Notes under the pieces: generated by a model
Databases searched by the model: none
Told to the model about the DNA's origin: nothing
The model's input: only the letters and a program-made list of their open reading frames with translations
Shown: positions 1 through 9,596 of the stretch, one piece after another
Layout: each line of letters opens with the position of its first letter
Numbering within the stretch: the first letter of the stretch is position 1
Translations under genes and position numbers: made by a program
Source: Shewanella xiamenensis
Lineage (GTDB): Bacteria; Pseudomonadota; Gammaproteobacteria; Enterobacterales; Shewanellaceae
Reading direction: 5' to 3'
Assembly (NCBI RefSeq): GCF_014647135.1
Contig: NZ_BMOP01000002.1
Span: 62,001-126,000, forward strand
DNA length: 64,000 nucleotides

Positions 1-939
1 TTGAGTCGCAGCGGAGAAATATTCGAGTATTTCACGCCAGGCGCTGTCTTCGGCAGCGCTGCCACGGTGACACTCGTCCACTACGATGAGGTCAAAAAAA
101 TCTGGGGCAACTTGTTTATACGCTTTTTGGCTTTCTTCTGGGCCTGTTAGCGCCTGATAAAGAGCGAGATGTATTTCGTAGGCTGGGTCTACAGTTCTGC
201 CGGTAACCTTGGTCATGGCCGGACCGAAGGGCTGAAAATCATTAGTTTTAGTTTGATCGACTAGGATGTTGCGGTCGGCAAGAAACAGGATGCGTTTTTT
301 AGCGCGGGACTTCCACAAGCGCCAGATGATTTGAAAGGCGGTGTAAGTTTTCCCCGTGCCAGTTGCCATCACCAAAAGCACTCTGTCCTGCCCTGCTGCA
401 ACAGCCTCCACAGTTTTATTGATGGCTTGAAGCTGATAATAGCGCGGCGCCTTACCGTTGCTGTCAGGATAATAATCCTGTGTGATAACCGGCAAATGCT
501 CTGTCTTGTATCCCTTCCAAGTGCAGTACTTGTCCCAGAGCTGCGCTGGTGTGGGAAAATCTTCGAGGGTAATAGTGGTTTCGAGTGCTACAGGATTGGT
601 TTTATCGTGAAAAACAAAACCATCTCCGTTTGACGCAAATATGAAAGGCACTTCCAGTAAGGCTGCATAATCCAGCCCTTGTTGCATTCCCTTGCCAATT
701 TCGTGCTTGTTGGCCTTGGCCTCTATGACAGCCAGTGGCATGGATGGCTTGTGATAAAGCACTATGTCGGCTGATTTTACTTTGCGCCTTGCAGCCACCT
801 GACCACGAACAATCACTTTACCATCTCGAAGTTTTACCTCTTGACGGATTTGCGTCATATCGTTCCATCCTGCTTGCTTGATGGCTGGTAAAATGAACTT
901 GGAAATGATATCGGCTTCGGTTAACAAGGCTTTTTGCAT
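1..939 (-). CDS. hsdR: Type I restriction enzyme R subunit (N-terminal part)
   Basis: This is the N-terminal 313 residues of a DNA translocase/endonuclease subunit; the gene runs off the left edge. It opens with a HsdR N-terminal nuclease region, where a VIEAK stretch near residue 72 supplies the Glu-x-Lys of a PD-(D/E)XK site. A superfamily 2 helicase follows, with Walker A (GTGKT, about residue 198) and a DECH Walker B box. It resembles EcoEI-type R subunits. The start at 939 has GGAAG about 8 bases upstream. No hsdM or hsdS lies upstream of it inside the window, so any partners must be beyond the left edge. Family is secure; whether the system is complete cannot be seen. Confidence 0.85.
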   Translation of the reverse strand, partial: MQKALLTEADIISKFILPAIKQAGWNDMTQIRQEVKLRDGKVIVRGQVAARRKVKSADIVLYHKPSMPLAVIEAKANKHEIGKGMQQGLDYAALLEVPFIFASNGDGFVFHDKTNPVALETTITLEDFPTPAQLWDKYCTWKGYKTEHLPVITQDYYPDSNGKAPRYYQLQAINKTVEAVAAGQDRVLLVMATGTGKTYTAFQIIWRLWKSRAKKRILFLADRNILVDQTKTNDFQPFGPAMTKVTGRTVDPAYEIHLALYQALTGPEESQKAYKQVAPDFFDLIVVDECHRGSAAEDSAWREILEYFSAATQ

Positions 940-981
940 TAGTAGGCTTCCGCTACATCCATGGGTTGGAATATGTTTTGA

Positions 982-1209
982 TTCTCGCACAAAGAAACTG
1001 ATTCAGGTAGACGTGAACCTGAGTTATTTGATTTAAGACAATGGGATAGATATTTAAAATCAATCAAACACACGCAGATTGGCACGGAAAAATACATTCT
1101 GTACAACCATCAGAAAGCAACAGAAGATGCAGACTCAGCACGGCTTCCTCCGAACAACCACCATATTGACAGTCTCAATATTGAAGTTTATGTTAAGGCC
1201 GTAAATTAG
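982..1209 (+). pseudogene. Open frame without a start codon, possible gene remnant
   Basis: A frame stays open for 75 codons between stops at 979 and 1207 but has no ATG. Its translation has ordinary protein-like composition and ends ...EVYVKAVN. I do not recognise a family. It sits between the restriction gene and the small nuclease-like gene in a region that looks rearranged, so it may be the tail of a gene whose 5' end was lost. It could equally be a chance open frame. The following stretch, 1210-1410, holds nothing I can assign. Confidence 0.2.
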
Positions 1210-1410
1210 CACGCGATTCACCAGTGTGATACTGAATTGGCATTTATGGAGAGTATGGGTTGAGCCCGAAATCCAAGCTTGGCCGCTTTGCCATGGACTA
1301 CATCCATTAGGAGTAGTTGTGAATCCTGATTGAAAGACTCCCATAAGGGGGCTTTCGCCACCGTTTGAGCAGCCATGAGCCAACGGGGGCATTAACTCAG
1401 GATCATAACT

Positions 1411-1803
1411 ATGCCAATCAAACAGATCGAAACCGCCCCAAAAACCGCTCAATTTTTTAAAAGTGTATCCTATGAAACTCTAGCCGCATCTTGGTTACAG
1501 GCTGATGGCTGGGAAGTCTTTATGCCCCTTACCGATCATGGCAGTAAAACGGATTTGCTTATCTCAGATGGCAAACAGTTTTATCGTATCCAAGTAAAGT
1601 CACTGCAAACCAATGATGAAAATACTGAAGTGGATGCCCAATGGCCGAAGGATAAGATTGACTATGTGCTGTACTTTTCTCGCGTAGGGAACTGGGGCTA
1701 CATTACCCCACCTTTCCAAGGACGTGTAAAACTGAATCGTAAAGGGCATATTCGGTTTCACCAACATCCTAAAAACTTCAATACAATGTTCGCCCAAATT
1801 TAG
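1411..1803 (+). CDS. Small PD-(D/E)XK endonuclease-like protein
   Basis: A 130-residue protein of the group I intron endonuclease/PD-(D/E)XK type. Visible elements are an early helix (ETLAASWLQADGWEVF) that would carry the first acidic residue, then S-K-T-D-L in the first strand and the I-Q-V-K-S core strand about 17 residues later, giving D...(Q/E)xK. These are the positions expected for the metal-binding core, although the usual Glu before x-K is a Gln here. It stands alone, with hsdR pointing away on one side and an integrase remnant on the other, and a hairpin terminator follows at 1934. Such genes often ride in mobile or restriction islands. Target DNA and function are unknown. Confidence 0.6.
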   Translation: MPIKQIETAPKTAQFFKSVSYETLAASWLQADGWEVFMPLTDHGSKTDLLISDGKQFYRIQVKSLQTNDENTEVDAQWPKDKIDYVLYFSRVGNWGYITPPFQGRVKLNRKGHIRFHQHPKNFNTMFAQI

Positions 1804-1933
1804 GGTAATTTTTATGCAAAAAGTTTTTTAGGTACATTAATAGGTGCATCGAATTAATCAAAAATAAAAATTCACTATTTAAATTAATAAATTACAAAAC
1901 AAATTCAGATGACGCCGCCCAAATATAAGAACG

Positions 1934-1957
1934 AAGACGTCTCAGGACGTCTTTTTT
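1934..1957 (+). terminator. Intrinsic terminator after the PD-(D/E)XK gene
   Basis: Perfect 8-bp stem AAGACGTC/GACGTCTT with a TCAG loop, followed by a run of T. It lies 131 bases after the stop at 1803, so it may instead belong to an element now deleted. Confidence 0.6.
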
Positions 1958-2034
1958 CTTGCCTTGAACAACGCAAAATCAATAACTTACGGCACATTAA
2001 CGTCTAATTACCTCCAACTACAGCTTTGATTTTT

Positions 2035-2083
2035 GGGTACACCTGAGGGCACACGGCCTTGACTTCGAAACTACAGTGTACCC
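2035..2083. repeat. Short inverted repeat upstream of the integrase remnant
   Basis: GGGTACAC (2035-2042) and GTGTACCC (2076-2083) form an 8-bp inverted repeat ending 3 bases before the integrase start codon. Upstream regions of this integrase class commonly hold attachment-site or arm-type sites, so this may be part of an old att region. That role is inference from position only. Confidence 0.3.
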
Positions 2084-2086
2084 ATC

Positions 2087-2257
2087 ATGACCATTGTCAC
2101 TACTCACCTAACAGATAAAGAAATCAAAACGGCAAAACCAAGGGATAAAGAATATAACCTATTTGACGGTGACGGACTCCGCTTAAGAATTATCCAAACA
2201 ATGGATTTTGAACTATTACAATCCCCCCATGTTTCGGGTATTTGTGCGCAATTGTAG
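2087..2257 (+). pseudogene. Truncated tyrosine-type (P4-like) integrase, N-terminal fragment
   Basis: The frame encodes 56 residues. The first 35 match the N-terminal DUF4102 arm-binding domain of P4-family integrases (LTDKEIKTAKPRDKEYN, then LFDGDGLRLRI). After LRLRI the expected continuation is lost and the frame runs into unrelated sequence, stopping at 2255. Its last 42 bases overlap the 3' end of dmsH on the other strand, which places the breakpoint near 2192. No catalytic domain remains, so it is inactive. It marks the scar of a lost or rearranged integrative element next to the dms operon. Confidence 0.75.
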
Positions 2258-2686
2258 ACGATGCATCATAAGCTGTTTAGATAAACGCTCAATCATTGAA
2301 CAAATGGATTCAGAAACACTATCAACCTCTTGTGTCTTGATATATTTTCTCCGCCAAACCTCAGCTAAAGTGAAAATAAGTTGTTCCGCTTGACTTAGAG
2401 ATTGATGTGATAACTCTCTGATAAATAAAACTCTACAGCATTCAAAAAAGCAATGTAGCACAATATTATCCGGTAGTTTCTGCTCATTCATTGTTTTATC
2501 GAGAACTAACCATTGTGGCTGACCTTCAATAAAAATAATCGCAGACATAATATTAGTGACTGACGCTAATGACGTACCGCCACAACATAAGTCGTGAATA
2601 TTTTCACAAGCAGCCAAACTCAATTGAAGTCGATAGGCAAGCTGGGCTTTTAACCATTGATGACTCACTGCTGTCACAAACGTCAT
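2216..2686 (-). CDS. dmsH: DmsH-like protein, last gene of the dms operon
   Basis: A 156-residue protein of unknown biochemical function occupying the dmsH position of the Shewanella extracellular DMSO reductase operon. No signal peptide or membrane segment is evident; it looks like a small helical cytoplasmic protein with several cysteines in the first half. It starts 10 bases after the stop of dmsG and is therefore in the operon. Its 3' end touches the breakpoint of the integrase remnant, so the C-terminus could have been altered by that rearrangement. The name rests on operon position rather than on a recognised domain. Confidence 0.6.
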   Translation of the reverse strand: MTFVTAVSHQWLKAQLAYRLQLSLAACENIHDLCCGGTSLASVTNIMSAIIFIEGQPQWLVLDKTMNEQKLPDNIVLHCFFECCRVLFIRELSHQSLSQAEQLIFTLAEVWRRKYIKTQEVDSVSESICSMIERLSKQLMMHRLQLRTNTRNMGGL

Positions 2687-2696
2687 GAACTAACCT

Positions 2697-3362
2697 TTAG
2701 CGATAGAGTTTTACGGTTTGAGGTATCACGTTAAACTTCGTACCTAAATGTGCAAAAAACACTTGAGCAAGCATAGATATGCCACGATAAAAATCCGTCT
2801 TTGCATGAAGCTCTGCTAATGCCAAACAGCGCCCCGCCCAAGGTAAAGTATGTTGTTGCAACAATAGCGTGCAGACTCTCACCTTTTGTGTGTCATTGGG
2901 GTTTAACGCTAATTCATCAAACAAGTATTGCAACACTAATAAAATCAAGCCTAAATGGTCTACGGGTTCATTTCGCGTCAGGGATAACTCGATACCATGG
3001 GTGTTATAAAAGCTAGCCAGATTTTGAGTCGAAGCCTCATTCAGTAACTGCCCCTCACTGGTGTATACCGATCCCCAGGGGGCAGCTTTAGGATCGCCAG
3101 GGCCAAAAAATAGCTGCCCATAGTCTAATTGAAGCTCGATTAATTGCGATTCATCATCTTGCCATTGAGTCAAATAGCTACTTAGCAAAGCTTTTCCTGA
3201 CTGCTCACCTGTCGAGAGTTCAAGCTCTGGCCACTGTGTTGCTAACTCATCTCGCTTAAATTGTGTCAGTAACGGCATATTAGGGTACGAGTACAAAATG
3301 TTATGTAGCACTTTTGCCATTGCACCCCAGGTTTGGTAATCATTCGTGTTGATTGTTGACAT
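2697..3362 (-). CDS. dmsG: TorD/DmsD-family chaperone DmsG
   Basis: A 221-residue cytoplasmic chaperone of the TorD family, which binds the twin-arginine leader of a molybdoenzyme and assists cofactor insertion before export. It shows the family hallmarks: a helical body, LDYGQLFFGPG, APWGSVYTSEG, and the EPVDHLGL motif (E-P-x-D-H) near residue 139. The start is placed at 3362 because AAGGA lies 6 bases upstream; a longer frame to 3416 would add an unlikely 18-residue extension. It follows dmsB by 56 bases and serves DmsA encoded in the same operon. Confidence 0.85.
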   Translation of the reverse strand: MSTINTNDYQTWGAMAKVLHNILYSYPNMPLLTQFKRDELATQWPELELSTGEQSGKALLSSYLTQWQDDESQLIELQLDYGQLFFGPGDPKAAPWGSVYTSEGQLLNEASTQNLASFYNTHGIELSLTRNEPVDHLGLILLVLQYLFDELALNPNDTQKVRVCTLLLQQHTLPWAGRCLALAELHAKTDFYRGISMLAQVFFAHLGTKFNVIPQTVKLYR

Positions 3363-3418
3363 AGTGTTCCTTTTACAAACGAAGAAAAACGAGGGGACTA
3401 AGCCCCCCATTTTCACTA

Positions 3419-4093
3419 TTACACTTCTGCGGGGTTTAATAATTGCCCACTACCACCAACTGGTTGACCATTTCGATTGGCCTTAATAATCAAGTTTGGT
3501 GAAGTAATTGAGGGCGATGGTAAGGGAGCAATATGACCATCACCCTCTCCATATTTCGCTCGTAAATTATCCATAGTGTCAAAGTCGAGTGCCCGTAAAG
3601 GACAAGAATCAACGCAAATAGGCTTTTTACCTTCCGCGAGTCTATCGCTGCAACCATCACATTTGGTCATCACCTTTCGCTCGATATCCAGCTGTGGTGC
3701 ATCATATGGGCAGGCTCTCGCGCAGCTTTCACAACCAATACAAAGTTCAGTGGCAACTTGGACTAATCCATCTTCACGGCGCTTATGCATTGCACCTGTT
3801 GGACAGGCTTTAACACACACAGGCTCGCTGCAATGGTTACAACCAATAGACATGTAGTAGGCAAAGACATTTTGTTCAAAACTACCATCGACGTTTTGCG
3901 ACCAATTACCACCACCATATTCATAAACACGGCGCCAAATAATACCGGGCAAATTAGCGACACCATTATTCATCACATCATCTTTTGCGCGAACCAAGCC
4001 AGTCATGCGATCCTTACAGGCAATATGACAGGTTTTACAGCCAGTACATTTGCTGCTATCGAAATAGAAACCATATTGTGTTTGTTGAGTCAT
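3419..4093 (-). CDS. dmsB: DMSO reductase iron-sulfur subunit DmsB
   Basis: Ferredoxin-like electron-transfer subunit of 224 residues. Four cysteine clusters are visible: CTGCKTCHIAC, CNHCSEPVCVKACP, CIGCESCARACP, and CDGC...CVDSCP, enough for four [4Fe-4S] centres. It has no signal peptide and is expected to be exported with DmsA through the Tat leader of that subunit. AAGGGG lies 9 bases before 4093; an ATG two codons earlier (4099) is possible but sits only 3 bases from that site. No DmsC-type membrane anchor follows. This is typical of the Shewanella system, where electrons arrive from the DmsE cytochrome. Confidence 0.9.
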   Translation of the reverse strand: MTQQTQYGFYFDSSKCTGCKTCHIACKDRMTGLVRAKDDVMNNGVANLPGIIWRRVYEYGGGNWSQNVDGSFEQNVFAYYMSIGCNHCSEPVCVKACPTGAMHKRREDGLVQVATELCIGCESCARACPYDAPQLDIERKVMTKCDGCSDRLAEGKKPICVDSCPLRALDFDTMDNLRAKYGEGDGHIAPLPSPSITSPNLIIKANRNGQPVGGSGQLLNPAEV

Positions 4094-4106
4094 TTTCATC
4101 TACCCC

Positions 4107-6617
4107 TTATGCCTTGACGATCTGCACGCGATTGGTGTGTTGTGGGTTTCCCTTTGCGAAAGGGCTTGGTTGGTAACGAGTTAACGTATTAATACAGCCA
4201 CCAACATCAATTGGGTGCCCGCTCCTTCCAATCCGAGCGATATCAGGTTGATACCAAGCACCCTGACCTAAAGCCACAACACCTGGGGCAACCCTTGGGG
4301 TAATCCGTACAGGTAATTCAACTGTGCCACGATCGTTCCACATCTGTACTTTATCGCCACTTCTTAAACCACGACCTAAGGCATCAGTTGGGTTCATCCA
4401 TACTGCATCTTCTGCGGCTTCGCGCAGCCATGGCACGTTATGATAACTTGAGTGTGTACGCCCCTTGGTGTGATAACCCATTAATTGCAGAGGATAATCA
4501 TCCTTAGTATCTTCATCGTCGTAGCCTTCCCATGTGGGTTGATACATGGGGATTGCAGTGATGTAATCGCCTTTAACATTAGGATTAAAGATCCAGTCTT
4601 TACCCTTTTGCGCCATCGACAATGAGTAGATCTCTACCTTACCGGATGGTGTGCTCACCGCTTTACCACCATTGATATAGCTATCGAGTGCAAGTACTGG
4701 CGTCTTGCTAAACGCACGGAACACACCAATCTTTTGCGCTTCAGCGTAACTGTTAGGGAATGCAGGTTGTGCATCCGTATTCGCGCTATTTGTGCGAGTC
4801 TTTTGGTATAGTTCCTCTAACCAAGCGGCTTCATCTTTACCTTCTGTGTACTCCGCTTCTTTACCCATTTTGGCAGCAATTAAGCGTCCCATTTCAAACA
4901 TCGAAATACTTTCCCACATCGGCTTAACGGCAGCCTTCATGGCAACGAGATAACCCATGATCCCGGATGCATAGCTATCATTGACTAAGTCATTCGACTC
5001 TAACCAAGTGGTATCTGGTAGTAAGATGTCCGCATAACGTGCGCTCGGTGTCATCCAGCAATCACACACGACTATAAGTTCACATTTGGTGTCATCTTCG
5101 AGGATTTTAGCGGTACCGTTACAGTCTGAATGTTGGTTAATTAATGCGTTACTGTTAATCGCAAATACCGCTTTGATATCTGCGCCAAGTGGAGTATCTA
5201 AATCAGCTGTACCACGGATCCCATCTTTACGCGCCGTCATTTCATGGCCACGCTCTATCGCTTCTGCCCAAGTAAAGAAAGAAATGGATTCTTTAACCGG
5301 ATTATTACCACCGCTCATACCTGCACGGTTTAAACTGCCTTGATAAGGCAATGCACCATTACTAACACCTGGCTGCCCTACTTTGCCGGTTAGGAACGAA
5401 AGCATATAGCAAGCACGCATGGCTTGTTCACCATTAGCATGACGGTTTACGCCTGCACCAGTCACAATAAACGGTGCTTTAGCATTCATAATCTTGCTAG
5501 CGACAGATTTAATATTTGCTTCTGATATTCCGCAAATTTTAGCTGCCCAAGCGGGGGTTCTTGGGCCATTATCGACAAACTTACCTTCACCAAGAATGTA
5601 GTTGCGATAGTTGTCTTCAACGTCGATATAAGGCAAATATTGAGTCTTTTTAGGATCGCCACTTGCGGTAAATTCAGCGACAAGTTTTTCAAGAGAGGCC
5701 TTGTCAAATCCAACGCAATACTTATCTAAAAATGCCTTGGAATGCGTATCAACCCATCCAGAGCTAATCATTTCATAGGCAATCGCTTCTGCAAATGCCG
5801 CATCGGTTCCTGGTCTAATCGGTAACCATTGGCTTTCTTTACCCGCCATTGAGTCCGTATAACGTGGGTCCACCATAATCACTTCAAGGTTCGCATTCGC
5901 CTCAAGCGCTTTTAAGAAATCATATCCTTCACCCGACCCACTTTGACGCATTTCACTTGGGTTGTAGCCAATACCGAGGAACAGGTCACTATCGTATAAC
6001 GCCGTTAAAGAAGAACCTGATGTGCTACCAAACCCAGTTGCTGCGGCCGCTTCATTTTGTTGTGCCCAAGAATAGTTACCATAAATCTTCAGGAATCCCC
6101 CATTCAGATTGAGCACACGATCAAAACACGCTGAGCTAGCAAATCCATAATAAGCCCCTGTTCCGTAGTGTTTCAAAATCGACTTATTACCGTAACTACT
6201 GGCAATACGCTGAATTTCACTCGCAATCGTTGAAGCAGCCTCATCCCATGATATTGGCACAAACTTAGCTTCTCCACGCTTACCAACACGCTTCATAGGT
6301 GTACGTAAGCGATCTGGTGCGTAAGTTCGGCTGCGAAGTGAACGTCCACGGGCACAGGCGCGGATCTGGTGGTTGCCGTATTCATCGCTAGTTTCATGAT
6401 CAGCTTCAATACGGGTAATGATGCCATCACGACTAAATACTTTGATGGGGCAATTTGAACCACAGTTAACCAAACAAGATGACCAAGTTTGTACTTCATC
6501 ACCTACTGGCGGCTTAGGTGGCACCACATTCACATCACTAGAACCTGAATTACAGCCAGTGACCGTTGCTGCACAGCCCATGGCTGCACTCATTTTTAGA
6601 AAACTTCTGCGTTCCAT
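4107..6617 (-). CDS. dmsA: DMSO reductase catalytic molybdopterin subunit DmsA
   Basis: An 836-residue molybdopterin oxidoreductase reducing DMSO to dimethyl sulfide. The leader has a twin-arginine motif (RRSFLK, residues 3-8) and also a lipobox-like VTGC ending at Cys22, which fits a lipoprotein placed on the outer membrane. A [4Fe-4S] site is formed by Cys48, Cys52, Cys56 and Cys88. Ser183 in the GNYS motif is the expected molybdenum ligand of the DmsA/TorA group. The C-terminal molydopterin dinucleotide-binding domain spans roughly 710-830. It sits between dmsF and dmsB in one operon. Substrate is assigned from operon architecture; related N- and S-oxides are possible. Confidence 0.92.
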   Translation of the reverse strand: MERRSFLKMSAAMGCAATVTGCNSGSSDVNVVPPKPPVGDEVQTWSSCLVNCGSNCPIKVFSRDGIITRIEADHETSDEYGNHQIRACARGRSLRSRTYAPDRLRTPMKRVGKRGEAKFVPISWDEAASTIASEIQRIASSYGNKSILKHYGTGAYYGFASSACFDRVLNLNGGFLKIYGNYSWAQQNEAAAATGFGSTSGSSLTALYDSDLFLGIGYNPSEMRQSGSGEGYDFLKALEANANLEVIMVDPRYTDSMAGKESQWLPIRPGTDAAFAEAIAYEMISSGWVDTHSKAFLDKYCVGFDKASLEKLVAEFTASGDPKKTQYLPYIDVEDNYRNYILGEGKFVDNGPRTPAWAAKICGISEANIKSVASKIMNAKAPFIVTGAGVNRHANGEQAMRACYMLSFLTGKVGQPGVSNGALPYQGSLNRAGMSGGNNPVKESISFFTWAEAIERGHEMTARKDGIRGTADLDTPLGADIKAVFAINSNALINQHSDCNGTAKILEDDTKCELIVVCDCWMTPSARYADILLPDTTWLESNDLVNDSYASGIMGYLVAMKAAVKPMWESISMFEMGRLIAAKMGKEAEYTEGKDEAAWLEELYQKTRTNSANTDAQPAFPNSYAEAQKIGVFRAFSKTPVLALDSYINGGKAVSTPSGKVEIYSLSMAQKGKDWIFNPNVKGDYITAIPMYQPTWEGYDDEDTKDDYPLQLMGYHTKGRTHSSYHNVPWLREAAEDAVWMNPTDALGRGLRSGDKVQMWNDRGTVELPVRITPRVAPGVVALGQGAWYQPDIARIGRSGHPIDVGGCINTLTRYQPSPFAKGNPQHTNRVQIVKA

Positions 6618-6636
6618 TGTCTTTACCTCTTATCAA

Positions 6637-8625
6637 TCAAGGCAGCAGGTAGCTGAAGGTAAACATCAGCAAGTGCGCGTTGTAGTTATGGTTTAAGTCG
6701 CCTAGGGTGATTAACCCAGGAATGCTATTGACTGCGGATTGGCTATAGTCGGTGTCGTAATAACGCTCGTACTGATAACTTAGCTTGAGCCCCATACGCT
6801 CACTCAGAGCGTAGCGACCATAGAGCTCGACACTGTGGTTATAGGAGTAGTAATCGCCGTATGGCTGGACCTCGTTATAGGTGACTAAGATATCGCTTGC
6901 GGAGTTGGAGAATTGATAATTCCCACCAAGTGTCAGCCTGTCATCGAATAAACCACTATAGGTAAACCCTGCACCTAAATTGATAAATTCATCAGCAACA
7001 TCGTTATACCAGTCTGGTGAGGAAAACGATTGGCTACCCGCGATGGCGGAGTCTATCCATTGTTGGCTTGCTGAGGCATAGAGGTGCAATTGCTCAGAGA
7101 GTTGCATCCCCAATTGCAGGTCATAACCATAATCGGTCGATTCAGTTAGGCCTATAATGGTTTTAGCGTAATCATCCTTGGCATAATATCCATTTAAATC
7201 AATAGTCAACCACGAAAGTGGTACATAATTCACCTTCAGATCAACCGCCTGACGCTCACGGTCTGCGAGATAAAACTTACGCAATAGTGGATTTTCTTCA
7301 ATCGAGGTATTTTCGACAGCGTTGTAGACCGAGCCGCTGCGGTTCTCATAGCGCCCACCAAAATCAATCACAGTGTTTGCCAAGGATCTGATATTCAGCT
7401 TGGCCCAAAATGCGTCATCATGGGTTTGTTCTCGCTCAAGGAAACTGCGTTCTACCTCTTTACGGTCGTAGCCTCCCATGAGGCGATACTCACTGTTAAA
7501 ACGGTAACTGCTGTGGAGTTTGTATGTCAGCCTTTCGATGTCCATGGGGACATTTTGCTTAAACGCACCACTGACATTATCAAACTCTAATTGCGCAAAC
7601 TCCCATACAGAGCTTTTATTATCGCGTTCGCTATAGTCAATCTGACCGTTAACACGCCATCGCGGGCTTAACATATTGCTGAAGCCAATCCGCGCATCTA
7701 AGGTATCAACCTGACCATCCCAGCTTTGTAATGGATTACCACTGACTTGGATTAAATCGCCATCTTGAAGCATACGTCCAGCGGCGAGACGGCCATTGAC
7801 GTTGCCACGTCCAAGCATGTATTGCCCAGATAACGAGACTTGATGGGCATCATTATCAGGCGTAGCAGCATACACATCGGGCGAATAAGGTAAGCTTAAG
7901 TTATCAATATTATTTCGGTAAAAACTGCCATGGTAAGCCAGCTCGCTTAACCAATTTTCACCCGAAATATTCAGGCCAGCATTGAGGTTATCAGTGTTAG
8001 CATCAACAGGCAGTGCAAAGTTAACAGGGCGAGGAGTTACTAAACTACTGCGACGATTACCCGTTTTTTGTTCGTGGTCGTAGTTAATAAACGCCTGCAT
8101 GACGCCATATTGCGCGGCTAATCCCAAGCCCACCTTTTCGCGTTCCAGCTGTAAATCGACATATCGAGTCGCAGTGTCTGGCAAAAGTAGGCCATTGTTG
8201 TGCCACAACTGCGTTTGCGCTCGGCTGTCGTATCGAGTTAATAATTGATAATCAAGGTTCAGGGCATACTGTCCAGACCGACCCGCATCAAGGTGGGCAT
8301 AGCTGTTCTCTAGTCCCAATTGATATGCTTGAACATTAGCTTCATAACCCGCATTGCGATAACCTACGTCCGCATCCATAGCCGCGCGCAATCCATCGCT
8401 GGCATCGCCAAAGGCATTCCCCGCACGAATATCATCATTCTTGGCCCAGCCTGCACTTAACTGCAGCTCAGCTTGATAACGCTTCTCTCCTATGCAGCTT
8501 TTACACTGATAAGCATCCAACTTTAGCCCTTGCAGATTAGCTTTGTGCACAGAAAAGTCTGCAGCACTCACACCACTGGTAGCAGCAAGCAATCCCAAGG
8601 TAATGATATTAAGTTTAAAAGACAT
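6637..8625 (-). CDS. dmsF: MtrB/PioB-family outer-membrane barrel DmsF
   Basis: A 662-residue outer-membrane beta barrel of the decaheme-associated MtrB/PioB family, which sheathes the DmsE cytochrome so electrons can cross the outer membrane. A signal peptide ends near ...GVSAA (residue 21). A CKSC pair (Cys41 and Cys44) lies close to the mature N-terminus, as in MtrB. The rest is alternating aromatic/polar strands ending in a C-terminal TFSYLLP strand. The start at 8625 has AAGGAG 6 bases upstream; a further in-frame ATG at 8643 lacks this and would overlap dmsE. It follows dmsE by 14 bases. Confidence 0.9.
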   Translation of the reverse strand: MSFKLNIITLGLLAATSGVSAADFSVHKANLQGLKLDAYQCKSCIGEKRYQAELQLSAGWAKNDDIRAGNAFGDASDGLRAAMDADVGYRNAGYEANVQAYQLGLENSYAHLDAGRSGQYALNLDYQLLTRYDSRAQTQLWHNNGLLLPDTATRYVDLQLEREKVGLGLAAQYGVMQAFINYDHEQKTGNRRSSLVTPRPVNFALPVDANTDNLNAGLNISGENWLSELAYHGSFYRNNIDNLSLPYSPDVYAATPDNDAHQVSLSGQYMLGRGNVNGRLAAGRMLQDGDLIQVSGNPLQSWDGQVDTLDARIGFSNMLSPRWRVNGQIDYSERDNKSSVWEFAQLEFDNVSGAFKQNVPMDIERLTYKLHSSYRFNSEYRLMGGYDRKEVERSFLEREQTHDDAFWAKLNIRSLANTVIDFGGRYENRSGSVYNAVENTSIEENPLLRKFYLADRERQAVDLKVNYVPLSWLTIDLNGYYAKDDYAKTIIGLTESTDYGYDLQLGMQLSEQLHLYASASQQWIDSAIAGSQSFSSPDWYNDVADEFINLGAGFTYSGLFDDRLTLGGNYQFSNSASDILVTYNEVQPYGDYYSYNHSVELYGRYALSERMGLKLSYQYERYYDTDYSQSAVNSIPGLITLGDLNHNYNAHLLMFTFSYLLP

Positions 8626-8639
8626 GGCAGACTCCTTAA

Positions 8640-9596
8640 TCAACGGGCAAAATTGCTGCCGCTAGGGTGGTTGGAGCCATGGATTTGGCTATGACAATTG
8701 AGGCATCCCATACCAGCACCAAACGCGTCAGTACCTGGCTGAGTGACCACCCGACTAGCATGTCCATCATCGGCATGACATTGTTGGCATAGTTGAGGGA
8801 CGCGTTGCTTGACGAGCGCGTCATTCACACTGCCGTGGGGATTGTGGCAAGTGGAGCAGTTTTCGGTCACAGGAGCATGTTCCCACAGGAAAGGACCGCG
8901 TTTTTCCGCATGGCAGCTATAGCAAGTGTCATTAACTGAGGTCTTTTTTAAGGCACTCTCATTAAATGAACCGTGGGGGTTATGACAATCGATGCAGGTC
9001 ATGTCATTCCACTTTAATGGATGAGATGAACGCTTATTCATATCGGATTTCTGCCGAGTATGACAAGAAGTGCACACTTGGCTCACCTGTTGCTTTTGCA
9101 GTACCGGATCTTTAGCTGCATGGACTTTATGGCAATCCGCACAGGCTATTTCTTCCATGTTATGTAAGCTGCTATGCCAGCCACTTTGCTCAGTTTTTTG
9201 ATGGCAACCTAAACAAACGGTATTTTGGCTCGGTGCTGACAATGGACTGTCAGAACCAAAGCTAATCATTGGCTCCTTGCCTCCTTGATTGTGCTGTCCG
9301 AGTGGCCCATGGCATGCCTCGCATTGCAATCCTGCCATTGGGGATTTGCTATTATTGATATCGCCATGCACCCCATCAAAAATAGCCATAACGGTGTTAT
9401 TTTTACGATGGCACATTAAACAAGTATCTGCGCCTTTAGCGGAATATTTACCTTCAGCAAACTTATCTGTGAGTATTTTTTCTATTTGCTCTCCCAGTTT
9501 GTGACTTGATGGAATATCTTGAGCTTTAACAGATGGAGATAATATAAGGAACAGGCTCGCTCCCATTATCAGAGTTTTAATTTTACGCCATCTCAT
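8640..9596 (-). CDS. dmsE: Periplasmic decaheme c-type cytochrome DmsE
   Basis: A 318-residue MtrA/DmsE-type cytochrome that passes electrons from the inner-membrane quinol dehydrogenase CymA into the outer-membrane complex. Ten CXXCH heme sites can be counted: CLMCH, CEACH, CLGCH, CADCH, CTSCH, CIDCH, CYSCH, CSTCH, CQQCH and CLNCH. A signal peptide precedes the mature chain (cleavage near SVKAQ). The start at 9596 has AAGG 8 bases upstream; the open frame extends to 9710 but that extension would bury the signal peptide. It is the first gene of dmsEFABGH, so the operon promoter must lie in 9597-10297. Confidence 0.93.
   Translation of the reverse strand: MRWRKIKTLIMGASLFLILSPSVKAQDIPSSHKLGEQIEKILTDKFAEGKYSAKGADTCLMCHRKNNTVMAIFDGVHGDINNSKSPMAGLQCEACHGPLGQHNQGGKEPMISFGSDSPLSAPSQNTVCLGCHQKTEQSGWHSSLHNMEEIACADCHKVHAAKDPVLQKQQVSQVCTSCHTRQKSDMNKRSSHPLKWNDMTCIDCHNPHGSFNESALKKTSVNDTCYSCHAEKRGPFLWEHAPVTENCSTCHNPHGSVNDALVKQRVPQLCQQCHADDGHASRVVTQPGTDAFGAGMGCLNCHSQIHGSNHPSGSNFAR

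Noticed and set aside
1135-1452. Minus-strand frame of 105 codons
   Set aside because: It overlaps the start of the PD-(D/E)XK gene and the start-less plus-strand frame, has no ribosome-binding site and an atypical composition.
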